64,000 bases of DNA. It comes from Heterocephalus glaber. Its lineage: Eukaryota > Chordata > Mammalia > Rodentia > Bathyergidae. The notes under the pieces were generated by a model. It was not told the origin of the DNA and did no database searches. It was given only the letters and a program-made list of their open reading frames with translations. Below are positions 33,601-45,960 of this stretch, one piece after another. The stretch's first letter is position 1. Each line of letters opens with the position of its first letter. The DNA lies in contig NW_004624881.1 in the NCBI RefSeq assembly GCF_000247695.1, positions 607,176 through 671,175 on the forward strand, in the 5' to 3' direction. The translations under genes and the position numbers were made by a program.

Positions 33601-35355
33601 AAATTAAAATATCAAGACCTAGGAGACATTACCACAGACTTTACAGAATTTAAGAGGATATAGAAAGCATATTTCAAAAATCTGTTTTGAAATAAATTTG
33701 ACAACTTCTAAGAAGTACCTTGGAAGACAAATTAGTGAAACTAACTCTAGAGGAAATATAAAATTTGAACAGCTCCTATTAAAGAAAGTACATTCCTAGC
33801 TTGAAAACCTGCCTATATGACAACAGGCTCATATACATTTTAACTGATAAATTATATCAAACATTTAAAACAGAAAAAAAAGGAACACTTCTCCCTTCAT
33901 TTTAGGAACTCAACATTGTGATAATCCTAAAACTGGATAAAGATAATAGAAGAAAAAAGTATGAACATAGAAATATGTTTAACAAAACAAACTATTAGAA
34001 GTCAGAGCTGGCAGTATGTAGAAAGTGGTTTTGTTATAGGGATGGCAGTGTTGTTTCAGCATTGGAAGATCCACCCCCAAAAGTCATCATTGTAACAGAG
34101 GAAAGGCAAAAACCATATGATCCTGTCACTAGTTGGAGAAAAATTATTGAACTAAATTCCACAGATGTTCGAGGTGAAAGCTATCAGGAGACTAGAAGCA
34201 GAGCAGAACCTTCTCAACAGATTAAAGACATGTACTCCATATTTCCAGTGAGAATGCCTTATATTAATGGGGATGGTACAATGCTTTCTCCCTGAGGGAA
34301 ACAAGGGAAGATATGCTTACTCTTCATCTGTCCATTAAACTTTGAAACTTAGGCCCAAACCAAAATAGTCTGGAAATAAAATGACACAAGATAGGATTGG
34401 CAAGGTCGAAGTCAAATCTTTATATGTAGATGAAATGATCATCTGTAGAGAAAATATTAAGAAATTTCTAGGAGCCCCTAGAACTTGTATTTGAATTTAG
34501 CAGGATTAGAAAACACAAGGTATATATAAAAACTCAAGTCTATGTACACTTGCTATAAATGAAGAATTGGATATTGAAATTTAAAAGTTATGTAGGAGTA
34601 CAAAGGACATAGAAATGTAAAAAGAAAAAAGAGTGTTGGAAGACGTTTAGTACTTAATTTTAAGTCTTCCAAAGCTACAGTAATCAAGGCAGTGTTGATG
34701 TAAGGAAAGACATATAGATCATTGGAACAAAACAGAGAATCTAGAAATAGAACCACACATATGTGGTCCACTGAGTTATGAAAGATTATTTAATATTAAC
34801 ATTTGATAGAATATAAACTCAATTCAAGAGCTGAGGAAAAGAGTGTTTTCAGCAAACAGCACTAGAACACCTGGTATCCGCATATAAAAAATGAACCTCA
34901 ACCCTTTATTTCCATACATAAAAATAACTTGAAAGGATCTATGAACCTAAATATGAAAGCATAAAAGTATAAAACTTTAAGAAGAAATTATAAGAGAAAA
35001 TGTTTATGAATTTAGGGTAGGCAAAAACTAACTAGGATACAAAAAACATGATGTATAAAAAAATTGATAAATGAGATTCCATCAAAATTTAGAACTTTAA
35101 ATGACATTATTAAAATAAAGTGTAGCTCTTAAACAGACCATATTTACATTACATATAACCTATTACCAGAATATATAAAAAACTCTTACAGCTTATTAAT
35201 AGACAACCCAATTAAAAAGTAGAAAAAAGAAAATGATAAATAGCCAGTACAGCACAAGGAAAGGTGTTCAACTCTAGAATCAGAAAAATACTAATCAGTA
35301 AAATAACAAGATTGAATTATTCACTCATTAGGGAGATGAAGTTAAACGTTTTAAA
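33600..35355 (+). mobile_element. Old L1 ORF2, reverse transcriptase to 3' part
   Basis: 34070-34480 aligns with the L1 RT region: 'ggcaaaaaccatatgatcc', 'aaagctatcaggagactag', 'aagacatgtactccat', then a 'cttactaatgggga'-type block and the box before 'tttatatgtagatgaaatg'. 34500-35355 has ORF2 C-terminal texture with many stops. A 77-codon open frame at 34062-34295 is L1 read out of frame, not a gene. Confidence 0.72.
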
Positions 35356-35687
35356 AGACTCGCCATGACTTTTTCTTTTTGTTGGTTTCTCCCCCTTTGT
35401 GTTTAATTCATCACACCCAATGGATTCATTCTGCTGGGCTTCCTGGGATTGTGATCTGCATTGTCTTTTTATAGGATATTGTCTAAAATTTTTTGGAGTG
35501 CTGGTTTGGTATTCATGAAGTTCCTGAGGTGCTCTTTATCATGAAAGTATCTTATTTCTGCATCAATTTTGAAAGATAGTTTTGCAGGGTACATCAACCT
35601 GGGTTGGAAGCTGTTTTCCCTTAGGGCTTGAAATACATCACTCCAAGCTCTTCTTGCCTTGAGGGTTTGCATTAAGAAGTCTACTGA

Positions 35688-35773
35688 GGGCCAGGCATTT
35701 AACTCAGTGGTTTTGCCACCTGCTGCGCAAGCACCAGGACCCAAGTTCAATCCCCGGTATCAAAAAAAACCCA
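35688..35773 (+). mobile_element. ID-like SINE inside L1 ORF1
   Basis: 'gggccaggcatttaactcag', B box 'aagttcaatccccgg', and an A-rich tail. The flanks AAGTCTACTGA (from about 35677) and AAGTCTGCTCTGA (from about 35776) are the likely duplication, now diverged. It interrupts the ORF1 C-terminal domain of the L1, so it is younger than that L1. Confidence 0.88.
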
Positions 35774-36585
35774 AAAAGTCTGCTCTGATTCTGATGGGCT
35801 TTCCTTTGTATGTGATTTGTTTCTTTTCTCTCACTGCTTGTAGACTTTTGTTCTTCTGTTGGATTTCTGGAATCCTAACTATTGTATGCCTATGTGTAGA
35901 TTTTTTTTTTTGATCAAGGCTAGCTGGAGTCCTATATGCCTCACTTATCTGTATGTCAAGTTCTTTTCCCCTCCTGGGAAGTTTTCTGTCATCACTTCTG
36001 TGAAAAGATTTTTTGTGTCATCTGCACTCTCTCCTCTTTCTTCATTGACTCCAATCAGTCTTATGTTATTCTTCTTTGCATTGTCTAGCAGCTGCTGGAT
36101 TGATTTCTCATGGTCCCTTACAATTTTAAAGCAATTTTTCTTTTTCTGGTAGCTAATTGCAATCTTATCTTCTATATCTGAAATTCTCTCCTCACATTGG
36201 TTCATTCTGCTGTGAAGATTTTCAATGGATATTTTAGTCTCCTGGAAATCTGTTTACATCTGTTTTATGGATTCCATTTGTTTCCTATGTTGGGATTCCA
36301 TCATATTCTTCAGAACCTCTATTATTTTATCTGTGTTCTCTCTAGATTTGTTAATTATGTCTTGCTCTATGAGCACAATTTTTGCTGTTATCTGAGTAGT
36401 TATTTCTGATTTCATGTTTCCCAGATCTTCTTTTGTTGCTAGTTTAGAGAGTCCAGGTTGTTGAGTATCAGATTGTTCCATCTTGTTTCCCTTTGGGGTT
36501 GCTGTAGGTGATCTAGAAGTCTGTTTTTGATGTTTCTTTATGTGTCTTCTCATTTCCACGGGGTGAGGGGCTTATGGCACCCACG

Positions 36586-36786
36586 TGGCTCACCTTCTCT
36601 GCCCTAGGAGCATGGAATGGTGGTGGAGGAGCCTCCTTCCAGGTGCTGGTACTCGCTCAACTTCTCTGGCCTAGGAGTGTGGAATGGCATTAGGGGAGCC
36701 TCCTTCCAGGTGCACGGACTGGCTCACCTTCTCTTCCCTAGGTGCATGGAATGGTGGTGGGGGAGTCTCCTTCTGGGTGTTGGGCA
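36586..36786. repeat. Three 67-bp tandem repeats upstream of L1 ORF1
   Basis: Units start at 36586, 36653 and 36720. Each has GCTCA(C/A)CTTCTCT, then CCTAGG(A/T)G, a TGGAATGG block and AG(C/T)CTCCTTC. They end about 30 bp before the minus-strand ORF1 ATG region, that is, in its 5' UTR. GC content is well above the surroundings. Confidence 0.9.
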
Positions 36787-36794
36787 AGATAGTA

Positions 36795-37180
36795 TACTTT
36801 TGACCATTAAATCTCAACATTTAAAGTTAACACAGTAAAACAATCTCATGCATCCTGTCTGAATGAAACTTGAAGTCAACAGTAAAAGAAACTATAGAAA
36901 CCTCATGAACATTAGAGGATGAATGATGCCCTCTTCACTGATTGACAGGATTTTGAAAAAATTGGAGAAATTAAAAATATACTTCGATCAAGTGATACTA
37001 GGATAATTACATATCAAAATGTAAAAGACAGAATACAATCAGTAGTAAGAGGAAAAATTTATAGCTGTGGGTACAAACATTATAAAAATAAAGCAGGCCC
37101 AATTACATGACATAATGATGCACCTTTCAAGCACCTTAAAATAATTAGAGGTGAAATTCTTCCTTATGGATACTACATGC
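36795..37180 (+). mobile_element. Old L1 ORF2 fragment
   Basis: It reads 'gaaactatagaaacctcatg', 'ggagaaattaaaaatat', 'aagaggaaaaatttatagct', matching the ORF2 region between endonuclease and RT in which a 'lrGKFIAI'-type motif is normally encoded. It is degraded and opposite in orientation to the adjoining ORF1 piece. Confidence 0.6.
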
Positions 37181-38154
37181 GACCTGTGGCCATCCACCAA
37201 CACCAAGCCCACTCTGTATTTTTTTCTTCTTGACATTTGGCAGTAGAGGTTTCAATCAATCAACTGACTTGATCATGGAGTAGGTCATTCATTGTCCTAG
37301 AAAGTCAGCACCTCCAGGAAGAAATAATGGCCTGGACCTGTAGTGCTCAACCTAACAGAAGCCCGCAGATATTATAAGCTACAAAAACAGTGTGGGGTTT
37401 TACAACAAAACTGACTCCTTGAAGGCAGGCTAAAGTTGGACAAAAAACCCAGTGCAATGCCCACCACATTGCCAGAGAGAATTTAATCAGACATCATTTT
37501 GGAAGTCGTTAATTGAGAATGAGCCACAGAACAATTATAGAACAACTCCACTTCATGGTTTCAATTGGTAACTACCCACAGTGACTAGGTGAAAGAAATT
37601 CAGGACCTGGAGACTGTGAAAGTTTTAAGAATCTTCATATAATTAGCTAAATCTGTTATTACTGTTGAATGGTGTTCTATTGTTAGTCTAGTTACAGTTG
37701 TCAAATTTAGCAGCTATTTACTGTGTAACAACATATGGTTTGTCTTGGTGTTCGCACTATGATTATAAAAATTATTTTTTCTCTATAAATATTATTTATA
37801 ATTAACTGTACAGTACTTGTTATTAGGTCATGTCAATATACACTTTGTCTTTGTTGCTACTACTGTTGCTGATCATATTGCTCTTTTCAAGGTGGCATAG
37901 ATTTCACTATTAGTTTATTTTTATGTCACAATCCAGACTGTGTTTTGTGGCAATAATAGTACTGTGGCTCTTCCCTGGAGGACTAGGTGCTGGGCCAAAT
38001 ACACTCAGATTCCCCTCTCAAATAAATGCAGGCAGTTGAATCTTATGAGATTCACAGGCCTACAGTTAACAACTACCAGAATGCTTCACTGAATAGCAGA
38101 TACTAAAGAGTTCTCTGTACTACTAATGCTTTCAAAATGACCAATAAACAGACT

Positions 38155-38155
<1 letters not shown>
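37181..38155. other. Unassigned DNA
   Basis: I see no gene and no repeat I can name. An AATAAA lies near 38144, directly before the CA repeat, so an old 3' UTR-type retrocopy is possible but unsupported. Confidence 0.3.

Positions 38156-38191
<36 letters not shown>
38156..38191. repeat. (CA)n microsatellite
   Basis: About 17 CA dinucleotides followed shortly by a C8 run near 38201. Likely polymorphic. Confidence 0.97.
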
Positions 38192-38193
<2 letters not shown>

Positions 38194-38219
38194 CTATCTT
38201 CCCCCCCCATACTTAAAAA

Positions 38220-39150
38220 TCCACACAAATCATACCTCCCAAAATATTAGGAACAGGAGAAGACAAGCCAACTTATGTCTCCAAATACCCCAAAGCCAAT
38301 GCATGGGGCACATAAGGAAATCAGAAACCACAGTCAAATTAATACAAAAGGCATAGAGGGGATAAGAAACATAAATAAGGTGCCTAGAACTCAAAGAGGA
38401 CATAACAAAACAAATAATAGATGTAATAAGTGAAATGATGAGTGAGTTTGTAGAAGACACCAATGTAAAGGTAGCTGAGTTAAACAAAAAGGCAAAATAT
38501 GAATGATCTGTATAGCAAAGTATTAAAGTCCACGAAGATGTACCAAACAGAAATTCAGGAAATGTTAGGACAGAGAATGAGAACTAGAAAAGACATCTGC
38601 TGTTGGGAAGCAATTATTCAGAGACACCTTAAAAAGAAAAGAACATGAAAACTGGATACAGCAACTGCTACACGACACAGTGAGGATTAATCTAAGATTA
38701 ATTTGAATTTGAGAAAAATCAGAAGAAAGCAAAAAAGGTATAAAAAAGCTCTTTACAAAAATAATAGCAGAACATTTTCCAAATATGGTGAAAAATTGAA
38801 CATACAGATAAATAAGCCTTGTGTGACCCCAAACTATCACAATCAGAAAATAACTTCTCAAAGACACATCATAGTTAAAATCCTGAATTTCAACTTAAAG
38901 ACTGAATTTTAAAAGCTGTTAGAGAAAAGCAACAAGTTGCCTATAAAGTTAGAATTATAGTTGGTTTCTCAACACATACTTTAAAGGCCAGGAGATCTTG
39001 AAGTGAAGTGTTTCAATCCCTAAAACATTAGTCTAACTTAGTGTGATAATATCCTTCAAAATTATCTCTAAAAATTTATGGAGAAATAAGGTATTTCCAT
39101 GATATAGAGAATCTTAAAATTCATGACATAGAAGAGAGTAGAAGCAATAA
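38220..39150 (+). mobile_element. Degraded L1 ORF1 region
   Basis: Landmarks shared with the better ORF1 at 62305-63380 are 'gcagaacattttccaaatat', 'aattgaacatacagataaa', 'ttaaaggccaggagatcttg' and 'tatggagaaataaggtattt'. Stops are frequent. It abuts the left end of OR unit E. Confidence 0.65.
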
Positions 39151-39229
39151 TAGAATGTTGTTGTTATAGCAGGGTCTTTAGGCATTGTTTCAGGCACAAT
39201 TTTCACACATTTAAATAAATAAAACTTAA

Positions 39230-41115
39230 ATTCATCTAATGACATTTAACAAATAGATGCAATCCTGTATCACAATCCAACAGCCAGATTCTTATGGAAA
39301 ATGCACTGTATCCCTAAAAGCAAAATTAGTGAGAATGGAGAAACATTTATTTATTTGAAAATACATTTATTTTCTGGCTCAGTAAAATGCAAGTAAAATC
39401 CTTTATCTCTTTATTCATCCTGCTCCCATATTGTGTTTGGTTGAACTACAAAAGAATTATTGCCTTGTATTGATGTATGATTAGAAAGGGAAGGAGTCCT
39501 TTAATCATGCTTTCATTTAAGTTCTTATAGTAACACAAAACATTTATGAAGGATAAATGAAGCTTGGAAACTGAAACCATATTAGTAAATTTTTCATGGT
39601 TTGATTTAAATTGTTTTAGACCACAGTATTGGTGATCTGAAAAATACCAACTCACAGAGAGAAGCCACTCTTCAAATATAGCACACATGACTATTTGATG
39701 TCAAAAGTTTTGGATTTAATACAGTTTAAGTAAATAATAATAATAATAATAATTATTATTATTATTATTATTATTTTGGTACCAGGGGATCGAAACTCAG
39801 GACCTTGCGCTTGCGAGGCAGGTGCCTGAACCACTGAGCTAAATCACTGGCCCAATAGGTAAATTATTTTATAATCAGATGTTGACTTGAAAATGTATTG
39901 ATTATCCAGTATAATATGCAACCTTCTTAATTCTACTATATTTAATAATTGTCTATCACAAAAAATTTAGTTATTAAGTGCTCTGTTCGAAATTTAAGTA
40001 GTCTCAATTGTATGGCCAGAAATACTGATTAGAGGCTGGAGGAATCATGGACTCCTTGGAGCTAGGATCACTAGGTCCCCAGAGCTCATCAGAAGTGTGA
40101 CCCCCATGTGTCCTTGGTAAAGATTTGGTAGGCTCAAAGGTATTTCAGAAGCAGTGCTTCATGTGGGCTCCACACTGTGAATCTCAATGTGAAGTCAGTT
40201 TGTATCTTACTCATTGAAGAAAGAAGCAGGAGCAAGGATCTCAACAAGTCTCCTAATGTGCAAAAGTAATATTCCTGTAGTGATGCCTGACTCATCACTG
40301 CTCAGGTAAATTTTGACATATTAGTATATGTATTTCTATTAACATTAGAACTGCATAAGTCATACAGCAGCACCTATTAAATACTTTAAATTTTAAGACA
40401 ATGTGATGGTTTCATTTGCTTATGATCTTTGTGTGCTTGAAGGATAGACAGATTGTTTCAGATTCTAGAGTTCATTTTAGGCAATTAGTTCTGAAACACT
40501 CTCCAAAGATCCTTGTTTCACATTTGGTCCAGGTCATAGGATGAAATCATAGTAATTGGATATTACCTTGAAATGGAGCATAAATCCATGTAAATTCAAT
40601 ATTTTCTTGACCTGTAGTTGAAAGGATAACAGAAATCTATAAGCAGATGAAATTGAATGGGCACGTCATGCAAATCAAATCAGAAATAGTCTTTAGCAAA
40701 CAATGTTGAGATGTCTACCATCAGTATTATAGGCAATTATTAACAATAGCTGCATTTTAAAGATATTTAATGATATTAAATCTTCACATTATTATCTATC
40801 ACTCATTTAATAATTTCTGAAGAATTCGTATACACAATCATTATCTTGTTCACAATTTAAATTATGAGCTAAATAATTTCAAAATACTACTGAGAAAATG
40901 AAGGAAATTTAGAAGGATTAATCCTTGAATTTCCTCTGCTACACTGGGTCACAATGCTTGTGAAGAATAGAAATGAATTTAGCACTTATTATATGTAATA
41001 AGAAGAGATGGAGAATGGGAAAGAGATTTTTATGGCCCATATATGGTATTTTGATAAAGGAAAATAAAAATAGGTATAAGTGTGGTTTGCAGGAGTAACC
41101 TACCACATGTTAATA
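39230..41115 (+). repeat. OR unit copy E, upstream modules
   Basis: 39240-39400 matches 24560-24720 of unit D. 39860-40860 matches 19560-20640 and 25120-26040 ('gattagaggctgga', 'gcaggagcaaggatctcaac'). 40920-41110 matches the start of 20700-20880. The equivalent of unit A 8100-10100, including OR TM1 to TM4, is missing. A (TAA)n run and a SINE are inserted at 39733-39853. Confidence 0.7.
39733..39853 (-). mobile_element. (TAA)n tract and ID-like SINE, antisense
   Basis: A TAA/ATT triplet tract (39733-39774) grades into an antisense SINE: 'ggtaccaggggatcgaaact', 'ccactgagctaaatcact', 'ggccc' at 39775-39853. The triplet tract is probably an expanded SINE tail. The possible duplication GTAAAT is short. 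Confidence 0.85.
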
Positions 41116-41443
41116 TGTTTCTTTTTATGTTTATGTCATACATTTATATGTTTTTAAATGTGCTTAAGATGCATTCTGTGGAAGCCCAAAAGAAAGCCAT
41201 ATCCACCTGTACCCACAGTTGGCCATACTCCTGGTGTTTGTCATTTTGGGAGTAATAGCTGTATTAGGTCCCATTGCAGAGAAATCATCCCTTAAGAATC
41301 TGCTGCCTGCCATATTTGACATCATGGTGCCTGCATTCATGAACCCCATCATCTACTGTCTGTGCAACAGGGAGATCAATGTTGCTCTGCAAAGGATGTT
41401 CAAGAGGTATTCTCAGTTCACAGTCAAAGGTTTTCTTGACTAA
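41116..41443 (+). pseudogene. OR14-like pseudogene, 3' part only (copy E)
   Basis: It retains the last loop, TM6 and TM7. The frame reads MAILLVFVILGVIAVLGP, then KSSLKNLLPAIFDIMV, NPIIYCLCNREI (TM7) and QRMFKRYSQFTVKGFLD with TAA at 41441-41443. A single C deletion near 41213 (TGTACCCACAG where copies A and D have TGTACCCCACAG) breaks the frame upstream. TM1 to most of TM5 are missing. The TM7 half is better preserved than in copy D, with the NPIIY motif intact. Confidence 0.85.
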
Positions 41444-43345
41444 AATATAAGTATCAACATATCAGCTGAAAGTGATTTAATTTATATTTTCTTGTCTGTT
41501 CTTGTTATGCTGAAGTAGTTATTTCCCTTGCTGGATATTTTGTATATGTTGCATATTTTATAACCATTTCCTGAAACACTAGATGTCTGGCCCACACTGA
41601 CATATGTTTTGAAAATATTTGGGATCACTATCAGCTAAGAACAAAGTCAGGCACCATAAAGAGAAGAGCATGCATTACATGTTCCACCTTAACAGACACC
41701 TGTGCTGTTGAGAGAATCTCAGGATCTGGATCTGACCAATGAGGAGAAGCACACTGAGTGGTCCTGAGAAAAGACTCTGCTGTCTGCACTGTGCTCTTTG
41801 CACTTGCTCTTCCACTCAGGCTGGGATAAGTGACAAGGAGATTAGACTAGGGGACAACTCAGGCCTGAGGGCACAATGGGGTGATCAACACTGAGATCCT
41901 CACAGGCCTCTTCTGCTGCAACTTCTAAAATGCTTTTGATTCATTCAATGAAAATTAGGACACAAAACAACTGATGCTCAAAGTATTGTAGTTAGGAAGT
42001 TTTTGGGTCATCCATTTGCTCTGGATGAAATGATGCATCATGTTGTTCCTCTCAAACCTTGGCTGTGATAAAGAACAAGAATCAGAGTGTAACACAGAGA
42101 CAGATGGAACAATGACTGCTATTGGGATTTACCTGGTGAGCAGCAGATGATGCTTCCATGTGAGCTAAATTTTTCTCATCAAGTAGCTTGTATAAATGGA
42201 TTTACTCATAATGGAAAGCATTTTATTTTTCTAATTCTGAAGAGCTGAATCTGCATTGTAGTTCTTCAAATACAGAACCAAATCCCAAATACTAAAGCTG
42301 TTTCATCTCAAAGCCCTGTCTGGTAAAACCTCAGCATCAAGGCACTGGTGCCCATTTAGCCCCAGTCCAGCACTGGAACAACACGCACATCAAGCTCCCT
42401 GAATCATTGTACATTTTGTTCCTCCCAGAAGCAAGTGGTGTTTGCCCCCATGGACCTCCTGTCATCCAGTGTCCTGGTGAAGGTCTGGACATGGCGCACC
42501 CTCCTCTGATGCCTGAGATACCTCAACTTTCAAGGTTGCATCACTGAAGAGGCTAAATCTGTTTTTTTCCATCCAAATCCTTTATTTTCATATAGATTAC
42601 AGTTAAAATTGTTTGTATGTAAGTTGCAAAACTTGATATGATTTCTGTATCCATAGAAATATTTGCCCTAAGTTAACATACCCACATTTCTTTTCAAAAT
42701 ATGTCGGTGTCTATGTCATTTGCATCACTCTTTTCAAGGGAAAAACCACTCTCTGCTTCATATTTAAATTGCACTCTTATAAAGGGAGGATGTTAATTCT
42801 GAATCTTGGAATATTGGAACATAAATTTCTTTTCCTCATAAATTTCTATTTAAATTCTATTCAGATTTTCTTTCCAAGTTTATTTACCTCCAAATTTTTG
42901 AATGAACAAGTAGATTGCCTTTTTAATTTCCAGAGGTAAATTATAAGATTTTGTCACTCTTGTTCTTTTTGCCTTTCTGCCTAGAACATACTATTTTTAT
43001 TAGTGGCTTCATAAAGTTCCATATTAGCATTTCTCTTTGTGCATTTTGAACTAATGTATTGTCATGAATTAGACTGTTTCAATCATGAAACGTAAGTATT
43101 TTTTCTGGAATATATTTTATTTCTAGAATTTTTTAATACTTTAATGTATTAAATCATTCATTGACAAATAACCATCATATCTAATTCTGGGATGCAGCAT
43201 GTGTCTTTTCATTTTACAAAATAGGATATTTAAATTAGGCAAATTAAAAACTATCTTTTAATATTCTTACCAGTTAGGGGTGTGAGACACTTAAAATCTA
43301 CTTTTTTCAGCACATGAGCAATACACAATGCATTACTATTATAGC
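41444..43345 (+). repeat. OR unit copy E, downstream modules
   Basis: It matches the unit D downstream DNA block for block up to about 43345 ('ttttattagtggcttcataaag' region; 'cttaaaatctactttt'), after which the two diverge. That marks the right edge of the homologous unit. No gene is recognised. Confidence 0.65.
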
Positions 43346-43364
43346 CCCTTTCTGTGCAACTGAT

Positions 43365-44440
43365 CACTCTTATGGCTTGTAACTAGATGTCCCCCCACAG
43401 CCTCATACACTCATAGGTACGGATCTTCTGGGGTGGCTAGATCTAGGGTATGTGATGCTGGGACCACATTGTGTGATGCTAAAATTAAGGGCTATGATCA
43501 CTAAATTGTCCACTGATTGGTAAAGCATTGTTCTGGGTGTGGATAATGGGAACGGCTGCCAGGGTGTGGATTGCAGGATCCAGGTGGTGTGTGGACTATT
43601 ATGGTGGGAAAGGCCAAGTAGAAGCCATTAGTGATATTACCTTGGAAAATAGTAAAAGAAAAAAGTCACATCCCCTGGAAGGATTTTGGGAATTAGTGTC
43701 ACCAGAAGGTCTTGAAAGATGCAGGGGTGGTAGTTATCATATCCTCAACTCTCCCATTTGACCTGTGTAGAAGACAAGTGATCTCAGAAGATGATGGCAG
43801 GTTTCCATAAGATCAAGGGGAGATTTAAAGTACAGCTGCTATACCAGATGTGGTTTCCTTAGTTGAGCAGATTAACACATATACTGGTACTTGGCATGCA
43901 GCTATTAATTTGGCTTATGCTTTTTTTCCATAGCTGTCCACAAGGCCCATCAGAAGCAACTTTCATTCATCTGGCAAGGCCAGCAATATACCTTCGCTAC
44001 TGTGCCTCAAGGGAATGTCCACTCTGTGGACCTGTGACACACTTAGTTCACAGGGAGCTTGATCATCTTTCTCTTTAATAAGGTATCACACTGGTCTATT
44101 ACACTGGTGAAATTATGCAGATTGGGCTGATTGAGCAAGAGGAATGACCACTCTGAAGTGACTCATTTGTATGTCAGGCAATGGGAAAAAGTCCTCCTAA
44201 ATCTCAAGTGAGTTTCCAGGCCTTTGAGCATGAAGTAGCTCTGCATCATTGACCCATCTTGTCCTGAGCTTCCTTCTTGGACTGAGCACCTACTGGACTC
44301 TCCACCTTTCCAGTGTGCTTTCAGGCACTTGGGACTCTCCAATTCCTCATCCTACAAGCCTACCTTATAAATCCCCATGTATATTATACATGTTTTCTGT
44401 TGATTCTCTCCTGAGAGAACCTTAACCAATATAGGAAGCA
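43365..44440 (+). mobile_element. ERVL/MaLR-type LTR relics
   Basis: A TATGGCTTGTAACTAGATGT head with CCCCCCACAG at 43372 resembles an MLT1-type LTR start. 44260-44440 ('ggactctccacctttccag', 'ttataaatccccatg', 'ctcctgagagaaccttaacc') resembles an ERVL/MaLR LTR end. The middle is unassigned; its 60-77 codon frames match nothing I know. Whether this is one element or two is unclear. Confidence 0.4.
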
Positions 44441-44899
44441 AACCTGGAGAAATGACACTAGGAGAAAAATAATTAAAAGTAAAAAGGAAAGAGAGAAGAA
44501 GGAATAAAGTCTTTGCTATATAGTAGATTTGAATCTAAGTGAAAGAAAACAAAAAAAGATATAAGCATTCTCATTGGATGGAATAATCAATTGTGTGAGA
44601 ACAATAAAAAAATACAAAATGGCTCAAGTGGAAAGTGGCCTGAGAATTAATCAGTGTTGCATTTACTTAAATAAACTTCTAGTAAGGACAGTGTAGAATC
44701 CTGACAGGAGAAGGAGTGAGGGCAGAGGGGAGAAGAGTTGAACAGCAGAGTTGGTGAAAGTCGTGACTACAGAAGGGGCAGAGACAGTGCCTCAGGTCAG
44801 GACAAACAGGGTGCTTGTCAGCAATTATGCTGACAGTTTCACTTGTTCATGTGGAAACTCCATCTGTCTTCACATTCCACAGATCCACTCTACACAAAT

Positions 44900-45660
44900 C
44901 AATAAGCAAATTTTAGAGAACAAAACAAAGCTTTTAGAAGACAAGATAGGAAATATCTTGCATAGGAAGGGATTTTGTAAACAAGACATGAAATTCTCCA
45001 ATATAAAGGAAAATATTGGTAATTTATTTTACATAAAAGCAAACTATATACAAAGATAGGTCAGAAACTAGCAGATCATATAAAAACTGAAAAATTTCCT
45101 TCATATGTATTAAAATCATCTTATGCATAAGAAAGCAGGTATATGATGCAAAAAGGGCAGTAGACTCCATAGGATCTTCACAAAAGAGAAATCTTAAATG
45201 ACAGGAAGATCAAAGAAAAGCTTGTCAATCCTAATAGAAATCACAGGAATGCACATTAAAATCATTTTTAGCAGAAATAGATATTCAAATGATTTGAACA
45301 TCTTAAAAAAATCAACATACTAAATTTTGGTTAAATGTGAAGCTTCTTTGTTGCAAGAAGTATAAAGTGGTAAGGTTGAGATCTTACTTGTCTCATAAAT
45401 TCTACCATTGGGCACAGGCCCTATTTTTTGCATTTAAGAATAAGGACATAGGTACAGAATGATCCACAACAGCCCTAACCTGGAAACAGCATACACAAGA
45501 GCCACCGCATGGGTGTGTGAGCTCTCGTATATGCATCCAATGGAATGCCATATACTACAGAAAAGGTACAAACTATTTCTATATGAGATAGTGTGATAGA
45601 TATTACAAATATAATATTTAATTAAACAAATAAATGCCAAAATTTTTGTAAACACTTTCT
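44900..45660 (+). mobile_element. Degraded L1 ORF2 C-terminal part
   Basis: L1 landmarks: 'gaacaaaacaaagctttta', 'caggaatgcacattaaaatc', 'acaacagccctaacctggaa', and a YTMEYY-like region as 'catccaatggaatgccatat'. Highly diverged. 44441-44899 shows nothing I can name. Confidence 0.55.
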
Positions 45661-45679
45661 GTTGCCTTGGTTTTATTTT

Positions 45680-45960
45680 TTTCATTCATTAATCTTATTG
45701 TTACACTTTGCAGTACATGGTGATCACATTCATCATGGGAATCTGTACCTGTACATAACACGTTACTTTTTTTTGGTCCCTTTTTTCTCTCCTTCCTCCA
45801 GTCCTCTTCTCTGTCCCATTTACAAAATCTCTTGCTCCATTTCTTTTTCCTTTAATTCATTTTTTCTTTAAATCCCCTTTTCCTTCCTTGCCTCCCCCAA
45901 ACCCATTTCTGGTTCCCCTTCCCATTTTAATACGTTCTTACTAATATCTATCCTCCAGCA
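45680..45960 (-). mobile_element. L1 3' UTR fragment, antisense
   Basis: A 'cattcatcatgggaatctgt'-type start is followed by a polypyrimidine tract (45770-45915), the same antisense L1 3' end seen at 26050 and 33310, but more diverged. Confidence 0.5.

Larger units (their letters stand above)
35360..36790 (-). mobile_element. L1 5' portion: 5' UTR repeats and ORF1
   Basis: On the minus strand ORF1 begins near 36555 with MRRHIKKHQKQTS, runs through a coiled-coil-like segment (36254-36500) and the RNA-binding region (35945-36205), and ends in the conserved C-terminal domain (ARRAWSDVFQALRENSF, then YPAKLSFKIDAEIRYFHDK, 35480-35650). Small frameshifts split it into three open segments, and a SINE sits in the C-terminal part. 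Upstream of the start codon lie three 67-bp tandem units. ORF1 encodes the L1 RNA-binding chaperone. The element stops at the ORF1/ORF2 boundary (about 35360), with no ORF2 or 3' end attached. Confidence 0.85.

Noticed and set aside
34062..34295. 77-codon open frame starting MEDPPPKVIIVTEERQKPYD
   Set aside because: The nucleotide sequence lines up with the L1 ORF2 reverse-transcriptase region in another frame, so this is an L1 shadow.
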